Notes: generated by a model from the sequence alone, not told the origin. DNA of 42,121 bases from Monosiga brevicollis MX1 (GCF_000002865.3 NW_001865045.1:16767-58887); one strand, 5' to 3'. Positions 1 through 14,424 are shown, counted from the first letter of the stretch. Made by a program: numbers and translations.

Positions 1-789
1 TTAGCATCAGCACCGTGCTTCACAGCATCTCCACCACCTCAACATGACCGTTAATGCAGGCATCGTGCAGTGGTGTACCGCCATGCTGTGGGATGATGCA
101 TCAGCATGACGTACAGGTACAGCATCATCGTCATCATCAGCATCATCATGGGGACAGGTGCACCATCATAGCGGGGGTAAAGGGGGGAAGAGGGAGGTAC
201 TGTACTGACGTTGCTCTTGGCTTTAGCATCAGCACCGTGCTTCAACAGCATCTCCACCACCTTGTCATGACCGGTAAAGCAGGCACTGTGCAGTGGTGTA
301 CCGCCATGCTGTGGGATGATGCATCAGCATGACGTACAGATACAGCATCATCAGCATCATCATCAGCATCATCATGGGGTACAGGTGCACCGTCATAGGG
401 GGGTAAAGGGGGAAAGAGGAAGGTGCTGTACTGACGTTAGTCTTGGCTTTAGCATCAGCACCGTGCTTCAACAGCATCTCCACCACCTCAACATGACCGC
501 TACTGCAGGCCATGTGCAGTGGTGTATTGTCACCACACTGTGGGATGATGCATGCAGTATACGTCCCATGACATATTTTCAAAGTATAACCAATATCACA
601 CAACATGATACCAAACAGCATACGTACCTTCTCTTTGGACTGGGCAGCATCTCGAATGCGTTGTTGGTCCCAACTGGTCAACAGCTGCAACGCCTCTTGT
701 GGATCTGAATCACACGCCTTCAACAGCCGCTCTCCATCAACACTCATGGTAATGGTCAACATCCGCTTCAAACCGCTTTCTTGCTTCAC
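1..789 (-). CDS. Ankyrin-repeat protein, 5' part (partial at left edge)
   Basis: Exons read on the minus strand are 789-628 (start codon could be 789, 762 or 747), 537-436, 308-210 and 85 to the edge; all introns are phase 0 with GTACGT or GTCAGT donors and CCCACAG acceptors. The first exon is a short helical leader without a recognised domain. Each following exon encodes one ankyrin repeat of 33-34 residues with the TPLH, GH and VVEMLLKHGADA signatures. Ankyrin repeats are protein-binding scaffolds; no partner or localisation can be read. Introns between repeats are also near copies of one another and carry CAT/ATG trinucleotide runs, so whole exon-intron units were duplicated (spacing 229 then 223 bp). 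The outermost copy lacks one A after position 21 relative to its sisters, which puts the reading frame out; this may be a sequencing slip, a decaying repeat or a real end. Family call is sure, gene extent is not. Confidence 0.75.
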
Positions 790-1329
790 TATCCACCATC
801 AATCTCATTAGCCCCCTCCAAGTACAATTCGTCTGACAATCCAAAATTCGGACTGGGCTTCGGCGCGCGCAGTTTCCAAAACGGCAGCCGGTCAGCGGGC
901 CCTGCTCTTCTCTGTCTGATGCACCAAACGACTCACCCTTCCCGAATATCTTGGGTGACAGTTGCGAGTACAGGTGTACTTGGTTGCCCAGCGCACGTTG
1001 TTGACTGTGAGGCGAGATCAGTGGCCTTACTGAAAGCAAAAAAATGGCAGCAATGCTTTCAATCAAAAATCCGGCGTCGCCGCAAGGTCCCGACCAGGAG
1101 AGTCCCGTACCAAGCACAAGCGATCAGTCACCACACACACAAAGCAAGACACCTCAAGCAGCCCGTCGATGCCGATATGGAACCCGATGCCAAAGAGGGG
1201 AAAAAGGAAGACGATTCAAAGCAAAATGGCAAAAGGCAAAAGAGGAATGACGAAGAAGGAAAGAACAATCGTTCCAACTGTGTGAGAAGCGGATGCGCAG
1301 AACTGTTGTTGTTGACGGGAGCGTGACGC

Positions 1330-1420
<91 letters not shown>

Positions 1421-2549
1421 CATCCTTCTGCGACGACGTGTCGCGCAATGCGGCCTGAGCCTCCCTCATTTTTCTCCTCAAACTCCCAGCAACAAGCTCG
1501 CTCAATTTCGACGGCCACCCGCCCAGCCCTAAAATAAGGAGCGAAGGGTTAATGAGCCTGTGAGTTTGCAATTGTCAGTGCCGAAGTATCGGCACATGGG
1601 AGAGGAGTTTTTTATAGTTTGAGGCGACACGGTTTCGGCGAATTGCAGCCTCACATCTGGTTCGTCGAAACTGGCCGCCAATCCCACGACGGATTATGGT
1701 CAGTGAGGTCCCAGCCCCCTCGACTTTGTCGAGAGGAAGTCACACCCGCCCAGCGTCATTGCCGAAGTTGCTTATGAAGTTGTATCTCTCACTTGCTCGT
1801 TGAACTTGATCTTGAAGCAACAAGTTTTGTGTCTGCATTTTGTGTGTGATTAGTGAGGGCAGAAGATCGAACAAACAAGAAAGTTAAAACAATCGTACGA
1901 ACAGATTCCGAAGCGCTGTCAAGTTGGAACTTGTGCGTACATGTGGACTGCCCTTCTGCCTGCCATGGCCGCTGAAAAGCATTCAAAGCCCACTGGCTAC
2001 CCAATTCAACCCCTCCGGCTATATCAAACCTATCCCTACCCAACTCACCTTCAGAGCCTAGCTGAGCGTCCAAGCAAATCAGTATCGGCGGCGAGGTGCA
2101 CGCCGAGCTCGGAGGGAGTCTCACAGACATTGCCCGCTCTCTCCATGGCTGTAGAGTCGTTCAATTCTGAGGATGGACATAGTGCAACTCATACCCAACT
2201 GCAAATGTCACAGCAAGGAGAAACAACGATCGTCACAACCTGTCTCCCAAGGGATTGCGAAGTACACGAAGAACGCACGCAGAGTTGACTCGTGTGCCTT
2301 CCAAGTAGGAAAGTCCATCGTGGATGACGGTGATCATGCGCGAAAAAAACATTAAGAGAGTCCAAATGCGCGGAAGAACGGGTTTGACGCTAGCAGCGGA
2401 ACTACGAATTATGAAGCTCGGACCAACTTTTGACCCTCCATCGAACAATTAACAATGCATGCATGCTCCGTTCGTGATGGCTTGGCAAGTACCTAGCGAC
2501 TGAGTCGAAACTGGGACTGTTGATAAGTCAAGTTGAGGATTGGAGCAGA
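790..2549. other. Intergenic stretch with no supported gene
   Basis: No exon chain or family signature could be supported on either strand. It contains a CT microsatellite at 1335-1417. A short plus-strand reading frame at 1044-1250 carries a CxYGxxxC-like pattern near its end, but it has no supporting flanking exons and is treated only as a finding. The remaining open frames on the minus strand are products of the CT/GA repeat. Confidence 0.5.
1335..1417. repeat. (CT)n microsatellite
   Basis: About 40 uninterrupted CT dinucleotides. Similar long CT or GA tracts recur in this window, near gene boundaries or in introns. It yields spurious Leu-Ser or Arg-Glu reading frames that should not be taken as genes. 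Confidence 0.97.
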
Positions 2550-3436
2550 TTCGAAAGCGGCCGGTGACGTTAATAATACTGCCAAGTCCATCCACGTCGC
2601 TCAAGGCGACATTATGCTATGCGGCACAGCGCAACGAGCCGTAAGAGACACACAATCACATTGCCATAAGAACAAAGCCCTCCCTTGTCCTCACGCGCGC
2701 TACAGTTGACGGCGACACGCGCTTTCGAGACAACATACACCAATGTACAACTCGCCGCCAATGCTTGAGACATTGCCTAGTCCATCCACATCGCTTAAGG
2801 CAGTATTACCCTATGCAACACAGCGCAAAAAGCCATAAGAGACACACACTCATATTGTCATAAATACAAGGCTCTCCCTTGTCCTCACAAGCGCTATAGT
2901 TCAAAGCGACATGTTCCCTCGAGATAACGTACAGTAGTGTACAAGCCGCCACCGACGCTTGAGACATTTCCTAGTCCATCCACATCGCTCAAGGCAGCAT
3001 TACTCTATGCAACACAACGCAAAAAGCCATAGGAGACACACAATTGCATTGCCACAAGTACGAAGCTCTCCCTTGTCCTCACGAGCGCTATAGTTGACCG
3101 CGACACGTTCTCTCAAAATGACGTACGTCAATGCCCAAGTAGCCGCCGATGCTTGTGATTTTGCCAAGTCCATCCACATTGCTCAAGACGGCATTACTCT
3201 ATGTGACACAGCGCAGCGAGCCGTAAGAGACACACAATCGCATTGCCATAAGAACAAGCCTCTCCCTTGTCCTCACGAGCGCTACAGTTGACCGCGACAC
3301 GCGCTCTCGAGACAACATACACCAATGTACAAGTAGCCACCGATGCTTGTGAGATTGCCCAGCCCGTCCACATTGCTCAAGGCGTCGTTATCCTGCGTAG
3401 CACGGCGCAGGTATGTGTAAGAGACACACAATCACG
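2550..3436. repeat. Five-copy tandem satellite, period 194 bp
   Basis: The motif GAGACACAC occurs at 2645, 2839, 3033, 3227 and 3421, exactly 194 bp apart each time, with the rest of the unit (including a TCCATCCACAT-like block and a CTCTCCCTTGTCCTCAC block) also repeated. Copies differ by scattered substitutions (roughly 10-20 per cent by eye) while the unit length is conserved. The first copy is partial at its left end and the last stops shortly after the conserved block, giving about 4.6 units. 194 is not a multiple of three and most copies carry in-frame stops, so it is not a coding repeat. Confidence 0.93.
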
Positions 3437-3823
3437 AGTCCGAACGACCAACGACTTGTATTTTTGTTTGTCGTTGATCTTCCTGTTATCAAACATGATG
3501 TGATAGTAGTGGGAAGGGAGCTTGCACTGGAAAGGGGCAATGAAAATCATGTGGCTTTCTGTTGGTCTATTTTCATCAATGGTACCCTCCTCCGCCGGAT
3601 TTCTCAAAAACAAAACAGTGCACAATCACATCAGCCATCGATAATTCAAATGAAGAAGGACAGCACAAGAGTTGGCGAACCCGCACATGCAAACAAACAA
3701 AGAACAGCAGACTCGGAAGCAAACACCCGAGTCGCACGAGGTGGTCAAGAGGAAAAGGGCGTAGCAAGAGACAAGGAAAGGTGACATTAGAAACGACAGC
3801 ACAACATCCACAGTTGCATCACG
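3437..3823. other. Spacer between satellite and kinase 3' end
   Basis: No gene supported. It presumably includes the 3' flank of the kinase gene transcribed leftwards from 7165. Confidence 0.5.
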
Positions 3824-3868
3824 CTCTGCCATCCGCGCTGCCGATGATCGGCAGCGCGGATGGCAGAG
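3824..3868. repeat. Perfect palindrome, 22-bp arms, 1-nt centre
   Basis: The arm at 3824-3845 (starting CTCTGCCATCCGCGCTGCCG) is the exact reverse complement of 3847-3868, with a single G between. It lies about 140 bp beyond the stop codon of the Tec-family kinase (4009), so it may sit in its 3' UTR or just downstream, where RNA would form a very stable GC-rich hairpin. No terminal duplications or transposase are visible. Confidence 0.95.
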
Positions 3869-4008
3869 TATACGGGAAGATCGAGGGTCAGCATTCGCGA
3901 ATATAACAAATTGCGAGGGCACAGGGCCAGAGCAGCCCGGCATGGGCAATGTCTGACAACATCAAGCTCATACAGGGTATCAAGCCGAATAGGATACTAC
4001 AAGGGCTG

Positions 4009-7165
<3,157 letters not shown>

Positions 7166-8520
7166 GGCACGGGTGCGGAAAACAAAAAATCGAGCAGAAC
7201 GAGGTCAAGTGGGGTTGGGCGCGCGCGCGCGCGGACAAGAGCGAACAGCTACACAGCTCCCGATGCGTGCCTACGAACATCGGAGATCCTAGGGTGAGAA
7301 GCAAGAGGAGGGCAAAAACCTATTGGCCGAGGCCAGCTGAACTCATGGGGTCGGGCTTGGCTCGAAACAAAACAAGCCAAAAGGGGCCGCGCACCTCGGT
7401 GGGGTACGCGGCAGTGGGTGATGCCGACTTGAACAACCCTGACGGATCAACCCCGATCGTCGCTCCATCCAGCTCTCAATCCACACAGCCCAATGCACCA
7501 ATGCTCGGGCGTCCCGGCAGCTCAGCACACCCGAGCCAGCCAGAAGCAGCACAGCACCAGCATCTGCCAGCAGCCAGCACGAGAAGGCAGGTAGCAGGGA
7601 GAGAGGCGACTCAAGCTGACGTAGAAATGATTTTCTGTCTTACACAAACACAAAAGAATTACTTATCGGTCAGAGATGCAATCTGTTGGGTTGGATGGGG
7701 GTAGAGGTATGGAGCGATGGGTGGCAGATCTCTGCGTTGAAATCAAGCAGAATTTAGAGATACTTGGCTGGACTGGTCGCGAGCTGAGAGAAGGGGTAGG
7801 CGCAATCCCATCTGAACGGTGAGTGATAAACCTAACCGTTACAGTTGGTAGCGTTCCAAGAATCCCTCAACCAACTGTTAGTTCCTCTCACATTTGGTAG
7901 TCCACATCAGCATCGCATCCCCTAAACATAGCTTGTTTTTCATGCCTATATTTAGCGCATTCCTATCCCCGGGCAGCGCGCGATGAAACTGGGTGACACT
8001 TTTGAGCAAAACTGCGGACAGTCATTTTGGGTCGCTCATGACGATCATCTCTCTTGCCTCTCATCTCTCCTCTCTCATCTCTCTCATCTCTCATCTCCGC
8101 TAGCCTCCTCGAGCTGGCATGGAATCATGGGGTGCCGCGTTGTGGTGCGCAGCAGTGCGACCGCGCGAAGGAATGTGTTTGCATCCTTCTCTGCTCAAGA
8201 GGAAGTCATAGGGATGGGATGGGATTGATTCACTTGCTCGTCGAGTCTGGTGTCCCGATTGGGGACCAGAGGTGCTGTGTCCCTTTGCTGCTTCACCATG
8301 TCACGCACCGTGTTGCCACACCCTGCGGCTTTGACGGCAGGCTGGACGGTACTTGAGGAGCGTTTCACTCCTTTTTCAGCTCCCCGCTCTGTCCCAACGT
8401 GGACCACCTAAGTCTACGAGCTGTCGGTGCCACGGCTGCTTTGCCAAGTCACCGACGCAGCCATGCCTCTCCCCTCCCAACGTATGTGCGTTACCAGATG
8501 TGGGTGGGTCAGCAGGTACT
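7166..8520. promoter_or_regulatory. Divergent intergenic region between kinase and zinc-finger gene
   Basis: Both flanking genes point away from this 1.35 kb stretch, so it must hold their promoters and 5' UTRs. A TCTC-rich run lies at about 8045-8100. No specific element could be identified and no exon is supported. Confidence 0.35.
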
Positions 8521-8990
8521 ATGGAAAGCTTGAACGACTCCGAGCCTCTCTACCTCTGGTCACTGGATACGGAAACAATGGTTGTGCGGCGGCCCGCCCC
8601 GTTGCCGTGCATCACCGCACCCATCACGCCGCATCCTGAAGGTCCGCAAGCGTTGTGTGGCTGTGTGGCTAGCAACATCAACGGTCGCTCTCGTTGGCTT
8701 GCTCTGCCGCCACTTCTACTACCTGAAAAACCCGTCCCCATCGTCTCGCACTGCCACATACACACAGTCACACATACAGGCCCTTTTGTCTTGTCCCTTT
8801 GGCCTCCTGTCCCCTTGCTCTCAAACGCAAACACCTTATCAACCGTCAATGAAGATCAACAACTCAAGGCAAAGCGGTGGTCCGAGGCTCTTTCAGTGCA
8901 GTTCAAACGTCTTGGACTGCCACCGCTTACGATCCAAGCCACTTTTTTCCCGCTGCTTTGGGCTACGCTCTTGCTCGCCGTGCACGCCCG
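8521..8990 (+). CDS. Possible 5' exons of the downstream zinc-finger gene
   Basis: An ATG at 8521 opens a frame (MESLNDSEPLYLW) that can be read to 8641 with a GTCCGC donor. A phase-compatible exon 8869-8990 reads into a GTGACG donor. Both look coding by composition, but I could not find a phase-compatible link from 8990 to the well supported exon starting at 9295. A single longer exon 8521-8996 is the competing reading. No domain is recognised. Confidence 0.25.
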
Positions 8991-9294
8991 GTGACGCTGC
9001 CTTCGACTGCCGGTCGCGGCTTCGTCCAGCCAGTCTTATCTCGACTCCAACTTCCCACGTTGATCTTGCTGTCTTGCAACTTTGCGCAAGCTGCGCAGAC
9101 TCCATCCACACTGCCTTCTGCTCGGTCTGCACTGCCAGACACCGCTTGCTTGTGTGCTCAGCATCTGCGTCTGGCCCAAGGTTAAAGGCATTCGTGCCCT
9201 ACCCTTGCTCCATCCAGCGGCGGTGGTGTGGACGACCTGAGCAGGCCTGGCGCGTTGCCCACGAGGGCTACCGCCAGTGCTCTGCCCTGCCCTC

Positions 9295-10474
9295 ATGATG
9301 GATCTGACGACCCTGGACAGCCGGCTCCGTGCCCTTCGCCATGAGTATCGGCACCACATTCAATCCCTGTATGCTCTCGGCGTCAGCCCAGTAAGGCCGA
9401 CTCGGCTTGTTCCCCCTCGCTCGTCTGGAGCCAGCCGTGGGGGTCCAGCCCAGGCGCGTGGTCATCATAGCCGCGATTGCCTCACTTCTTCTCCTGGCCG
9501 CCTGTGTTTCCCTGCCCTTGGTCTCACATCTATAGCCTCGCCCCTCACCCTCACCCAAGCTCGAGCTTGCTTTGGTGGATGCTATCCCGCTCGATACCGA
9601 CGAAGATTCTTTCGATTCCATTCCCTCGCCCTCCATGCCATTGGACAGCGCCACGCTGATCAGCACTGGGGCTGAACTTGAACCCCATGGGCCGGACCTG
9701 TCACCGGTCACCCGCCCCACGCCAACCCGAGCACCGCGGCGGCGCCGCTCTCATCCCGAGCACGGCACTGCCACCGTGAGTGCTTCGGCCATTGGTGAAG
9801 CCATCTACCGTTGCCCCTGGCCCGACTGTCACAAGGTGTGTCCATCTGCTTGCCCACTTGCTTGCTCGGCGGTGGCTTTGTGCGTCTCTCATTAATGTCT
9901 CTCGCCTTTGGGGCCGCATCAGACCTTCAAGCGAATCAAATCACGCAGTGCTCACCTCAAGTGGCATGGTGGAGATTGGCGGTCCGCCTCTCACACGCCC
10001 CGACCAACCGCTCTCAAGCCATGGCCGCCCGTGGCCCCCGTTTGTGCCCCGACAGTGTCGCTCCTGCAACCCGGAGCAAGCGTGCTTGTGCCGCGCCCCG
10101 ACGTCGAGCCCGTCGTCCTCTACCAACGGGGCACGCTTGCCAGCCTCGAGCCCAGCGCTGCCACCATTACCGTTGCCGGCGAGGCACTGCGCATTGCTCG
10201 TTCTGATCTTCTCCCAGACCACGCCCCCGACCATGCTCAGGCAAGCCGCCGCCACGGCTTTGTCCAGCGACCCCACACTTGCATGTCTCACCAAAAAAAC
10301 ATCCCTCCCCTATAGCTATCGCTCGGCATGCGCGTGTGTGCACGGGGTGCGCAAGATGATGTGTTTTGGACGGGCACAGTCCACCGGATCGAGCGAACTC
10401 GCGCACGCGTCAATTTTGATGCACATCCACTTGCGTGGCGCAAAGCACAGGACATCCGCCTCCTGCCTGCCTGA
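9295..10474 (+). CDS. C2H2 zinc-finger protein with C-terminal Tudor-like segment
   Basis: Exons 9295-9390, 9560-9835, 9923-10240 and 10316-10474 give 849 nt (282 residues) in frame. All junctions are phase 0. The N-terminus is a short helical segment, followed by an acidic/Ser-Pro region and a basic run. One C2H2 finger is split across exons 2-3: CPWPDC, then TFKRIKSRSAHLKWH (C-x4-C-x12-H-x3-H). The KSRSAH signature is what I recall from the C-terminal finger of animal ELM2/SANT co-repressor proteins (TRERF1, ZNF541). Residues after about 150 form two short beta-rich blocks (GASVLVPRPDVEP, LGMRVCARGAQDDVFWTGTV) resembling Tudor-type barrels, which suggests chromatin reading. The third intron uses a GC donor (CAG/GCAAGC). 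The stop lies 35 bp from the PGK stop on the other strand. The start is uncertain because upstream exons may exist. Confidence 0.6.
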
Positions 10475-10509
10475 CTATTTACCACGCAAATTGCCCTTAG
10501 TGAAGAACC

Positions 10510-13339
10510 TTATGCCTGGGACAGGGCGGCAATGCCGGGCAATGTCTTGCCTACATCAGCAGCAGCAGTTGGCGAGTTGTGAACCCGAGTCGCTGTGCAC
10601 GTTTGAAATGGTCTTTTCCTCACGATGTCAGTATCATTCTCTGTTCTTCGTTGATTCGTCTTGTCTACCTCGGCACCTGTCCTTTTGTGTGCGCAGCTGT
10701 GCATGTGTATGTGTGTTCCCTTGCGCGGAATCGATGCCACCACCATGACCAATGGGTCTTTTGCAAAGAGAAAGGAAAGGGCACTGCACCAGCTCACCTT
10801 CCAGCAACTCCAGGCTGGCACCGCCGCCAGTGCTGACGTGGCTGACCTTGTCCTCCGTGCCAAACTTGAGCGCACAGGTGGCAGTGTCGCCGCCGCCTAG
10901 ATGTGCCGAACGAGAATGAGCCTCTGAGAAAGCGGTTGCCAGATCCTGCTACATTCAAAGCTCCCAGGTTCGCCAAGCAGAGAGGGATCCATCAGCACGA
11001 ACCGATAATGACGGTCGAGCCGTTGCTTGTGGCGGACACGCAGGCATCCATGACTGCCTTGGTGCCGTTGGCAAACTTGTCAAACTCAAATACGCCCATG
11101 GGGCCGTTCCAGACAACCACCTTGGCGCGCTTGACGGCATCAGCAAACCTGAAATTACCCAAATCGAGCGCAACACGTGAGCCCTGGCATGACGGGCATG
11201 GCGGTACTGACGACTGGAAGGAGCGGCAAATTGACGGAAAAACTCACGCGGCCGAAGACTTCTCGCCAATGTCCAGGCCCATCCAGCCGTCGGGAATGCC
11301 GCTTTCATCAGTTGCCTTGTCGCTGGCCGCCTCGGCATCAAACTTGTCTGCAACCACGTAATCCGTGGGCAGATGAATCTTGACGTTGCGCTCCTCGGCC
11401 TTTTTCATGATGCGCTCGCAGAGGTTGGCACCTTCGGCGTCAAAGAGCGAGCTACCAATCTACCACATGGGATATGCATTGTGACCTGATGCGCTCAACA
11501 AGGCGAAACTACCTCTGTCGGGGCCATGCAGACACGACACGAAGCCTGCACAAGGGCACCGAGGCGCAGGAAAGTAAAACGCGTTGATTGCACCGCATCC
11601 TCGTACCTTGACATCGTTGAGAACCTTCTTGAAGGTAAAGGCCATGCCACCACCAATGATCATCTCATCCACCTTCAGCATTCGATGGGCACGCGCCGCA
11701 GTGACACGGGGCCACGTCAAGTGAGAGCTGGCCACGTGTCAAAGCTGAGGAAGTGGTCGGAGACGAAGAGGGAGCAGGTGGTTGTGGCAAACCTTGTCCA
11801 GCAGGTTCTCGATGAGCTGAATCTTGTCCTGCACCTTGGCGCCGCCGAGAATGGCAAGGAAGGGCTTTTCGGGGTTATCCAAGGCCTAGCCGCCAGAGCC
11901 AAAGTGCAAAGTTACACTCGGTAGTTGAGACGATGCCTTGGAGTTCATGAGACATGACGATCGTGGCCAAGCTAAAGCATACCTTGGCGAAATATTCGAG
12001 CTCCTTCTTGACAAGAAAGCCGGCCACCTTTTGGGGCAGGTCCACGCCGACCATCGAGCTGTTGGGCACAAGACCGGTTTTCAAAGTTTCATGCATTCCG
12101 TCAGCACACCTAGTTGGTGGCTTGTGGCATGCCAACACGCAACAAGGACAGGGTGCTCAAATGACAGCTTGCGGGTCGGAATACTAACCTGTGCGCACGG
12201 TGAGCGGTGCCAAAGGCATCGTTGACATAGATGTCACCTGTAACAAGGGTCAAATATCAAATACTGCGGAGAAGGGCAACCACTTGGAAATGGCAGCAGC
12301 CCCTGTCAACTGCCCACATGCGGTCAGGCGAAGCAAGACGCACCCAGCTTAGTCAGGGAGGCACGGAACGCCTTGACCTCGTCATCGCCGGCCTTGACCT
12401 ATAAATGTCGATCCACCGGGTAGATGCACATGTTCCGCAACAAATTTAGGATGGCGAGAGCTGCAGCAAGCGATTGTGTGTGCTGGTGTACCCGAGCCTC
12501 GTCCGCACACACATACCTTGTTGCCATCGGCATCGACACCCTTGCCTTCCTCCTCAATGTGGAAGCGCAGGTTTTCGAGCAGGATGACAGAGCCTGCGCA
12601 TCACGACGCAGGGCTTTGTGAGCTTGCACCAGCCATCACGTTGAGGTCATTTGAAAGCAGAGGCGCTTACCTTCTTCGGGATCAGCACAAACGCGCTCTG
12701 CTTCGTCGCCGACACAGTCGGAAACAAAGGTCACCTTCCTGAGAACATATGGGCCATTCGTGAAGCAAGCGTCAGACAGAGCGGAGGCATGCTGGCAGCG
12801 ACAATCGAGGACCCAACTTGTTGACAAGGGACAATGGGGCACCACGAGCACATGCACGACAAACTTTTCCAGGAGCTTCTCGAGCTCGGCTTGCACGGGG
12901 CGCATCGAGTACTTGTCTTGCACACGGCCGTCAGGGCGACCGAGGTGGCTCATCAGCACCACGCTCTTGGCGCCTTGCTTGAGTGCGTACTGGATTGAAT
13001 CGAGCGCGCCGACAATGCTGCACAAAGAAAGCAGGCCCGCCGAGTCAGTCGGACACAGCCCGCACAACTCGAGGTGCGTCCCAAGTGAGGCGCATGCAAT
13101 ATGCGATGTACGCACCGCTGGTTGTTGGTAATGTTACCCTGCTTGTCAAAGGGGACGTTAAAGTCCACGCTGTTGGCACGAGCAAAGAAGCAGAGAACGC
13201 GTGTGAATGGCCTGCACAGGTTTGGGAGGAGGCCTCATGCATAACCATGAACGTTTCACTGTGGTGTTACACGACCAACGAACCGCATGAGGACGCGCTT
13301 GCCCTTGAGGTCAACCGAATCAATGGTGAGCTTGTTCAT
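10510..13339 (-). CDS. PGK: Phosphoglycerate kinase, complete
   Basis: Fourteen exons: 13339-13284, 13169-13116, 13017-12865, 12738-12671, 12593-12517, 12398-12344, 12237-12189, 12058-11983, 11885-11793, 11672-11607, 11459-11248, 11148-11003, 10896-10798, 10550-10510; 1245 nt, 414 residues, the usual PGK length. It catalyses 1,3-bisphosphoglycerate + ADP to 3-phosphoglycerate + ATP in glycolysis. Signatures in order: VDFNVPFD and SHLGRPDG (triose-phosphate side), [69 protein letters not shown] and the nucleotide-binding GGGDTAT with [18 protein letters not shown]. The start is set by the ATG at 13339 in a strong GCCGCCACC context, aligned to the family N-terminus ([19 protein letters not shown]). 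No targeting peptide is seen, so a cytosolic form is likely. The mean exon is only 89 nt. Plus-strand frames over 10745-10900 are shadows of its exon 13. Confidence 0.98.
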
Positions 13340-13550
13340 GGTGGCGGGCTACGAGGCATGCAACAAGGCACAACACGTCAGTATCCGACCAAACAGTACC
13401 GTGCTCTGAGCAGCAAGACACCAGGCCCGCCGCCATGAGCCAGTGACCAGCAAACACACACACACACACACACACAAACATACTGTTTGAAAAACAACAA
13501 AAGGAACGAGACGAAGAAGAAAAATGAGCAAGCCACATTGCAACAGTCCC

Positions 13551-13586
<36 letters not shown>

Positions 13587-14389
13587 TCTCAAGAGAGAAG
13601 CTCAAAAAAAAAACCAAAAAGCGCTTTTTGTGTGATTCTGAAACCTCAAAACATAGTGCACCACCAAATCCCGTGTCGCTGTGTGTCTTGGCTGCCATTC
13701 CATGTGCCGGTGTCTGCTGGTGTCTGTAGATGTCTATGTTTGCTTCTTGTTAGCCTGTGTTTCTTCCTGTCTCTGCCTGCCGCTCCCAATCTTCACCATC
13801 TTCCCCATCTTCCCTGTCTTCGCTCTCAGTCCTGCCAGACTTCTGGTCAGGCTCCAGACCAAAAGGCGACGCGTGCATTCAGCAACAAAACGCATGCAGG
13901 GTGTGCAGTGTAGAGCAGGAAAGAGGGATCAGAGAGCGCGCTGCTTACAGGAGGGACCAGAGACTCCTTCACATCAGTGGCCTTGGCTCCGCGGCAAAAG
14001 GGCATGGTTGACAACGATCTGCAGAGTTGCCAGCGAGAATAGGCATCGCATTCAGGGACTCCAAGCAAACGTGTGGCGCGCCTCGGCGGCGTGGCTATCC
14101 CCCGCGCAGCGCATAACAGTGCAAGACACCAGGAAAACTTTGGCAAGGACCGGGACCACATCAACAACGGCGCCCCAGTTGCTCTCCGCCGGTCACGCCT
14201 TCTGAGCAAACACAGCAACAACACAACAACAAAAAAGCCAAGCTGCAAGGCATCATCCCTGGTTAAGTGGGGCAGCCACGTATCCCCGCACTGTCTTTTG
14301 AAGGCCGCTGTGTCTCCTACTTGTGCAGAACAGGGCCACGCACCTCCGGCACACAAGCAAACCCTCCGCGTGAAGTGAAGAGGAAAACG

Positions 14390-14424
<35 letters not shown>

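Noticed and set aside
1128-1571. Minus-strand Arg-Glu-rich proteins
   Set aside because: Product of the CT microsatellite with no family signature or splice support.
2550-3436. CRISPR-like or phage-type array
   Set aside because: Units are long and contiguous with no unique spacers, and the context is a eukaryotic nuclear genome.
3094-3503. Open frames of about 65-78 codons in the 194-bp repeat as a repetitive protein gene
   Set aside because: The period is not divisible by three, each unit carries a stop in these frames, and earlier copies are not open.
10501-10586. Plus-strand exon starting after TTAG at 10500 ([11 protein letters not shown])
   Set aside because: Overlaps the last PGK exon (10550-10510, [13 protein letters not shown]) and has no phase-compatible partner.
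10661-10900. Plus-strand frame that looks coding, as a last exon of the zinc-finger gene
   Set aside because: It is the antisense of PGK exon 10896-10798, whose family signature ([17 protein letters not shown]) and splice phase are exact.
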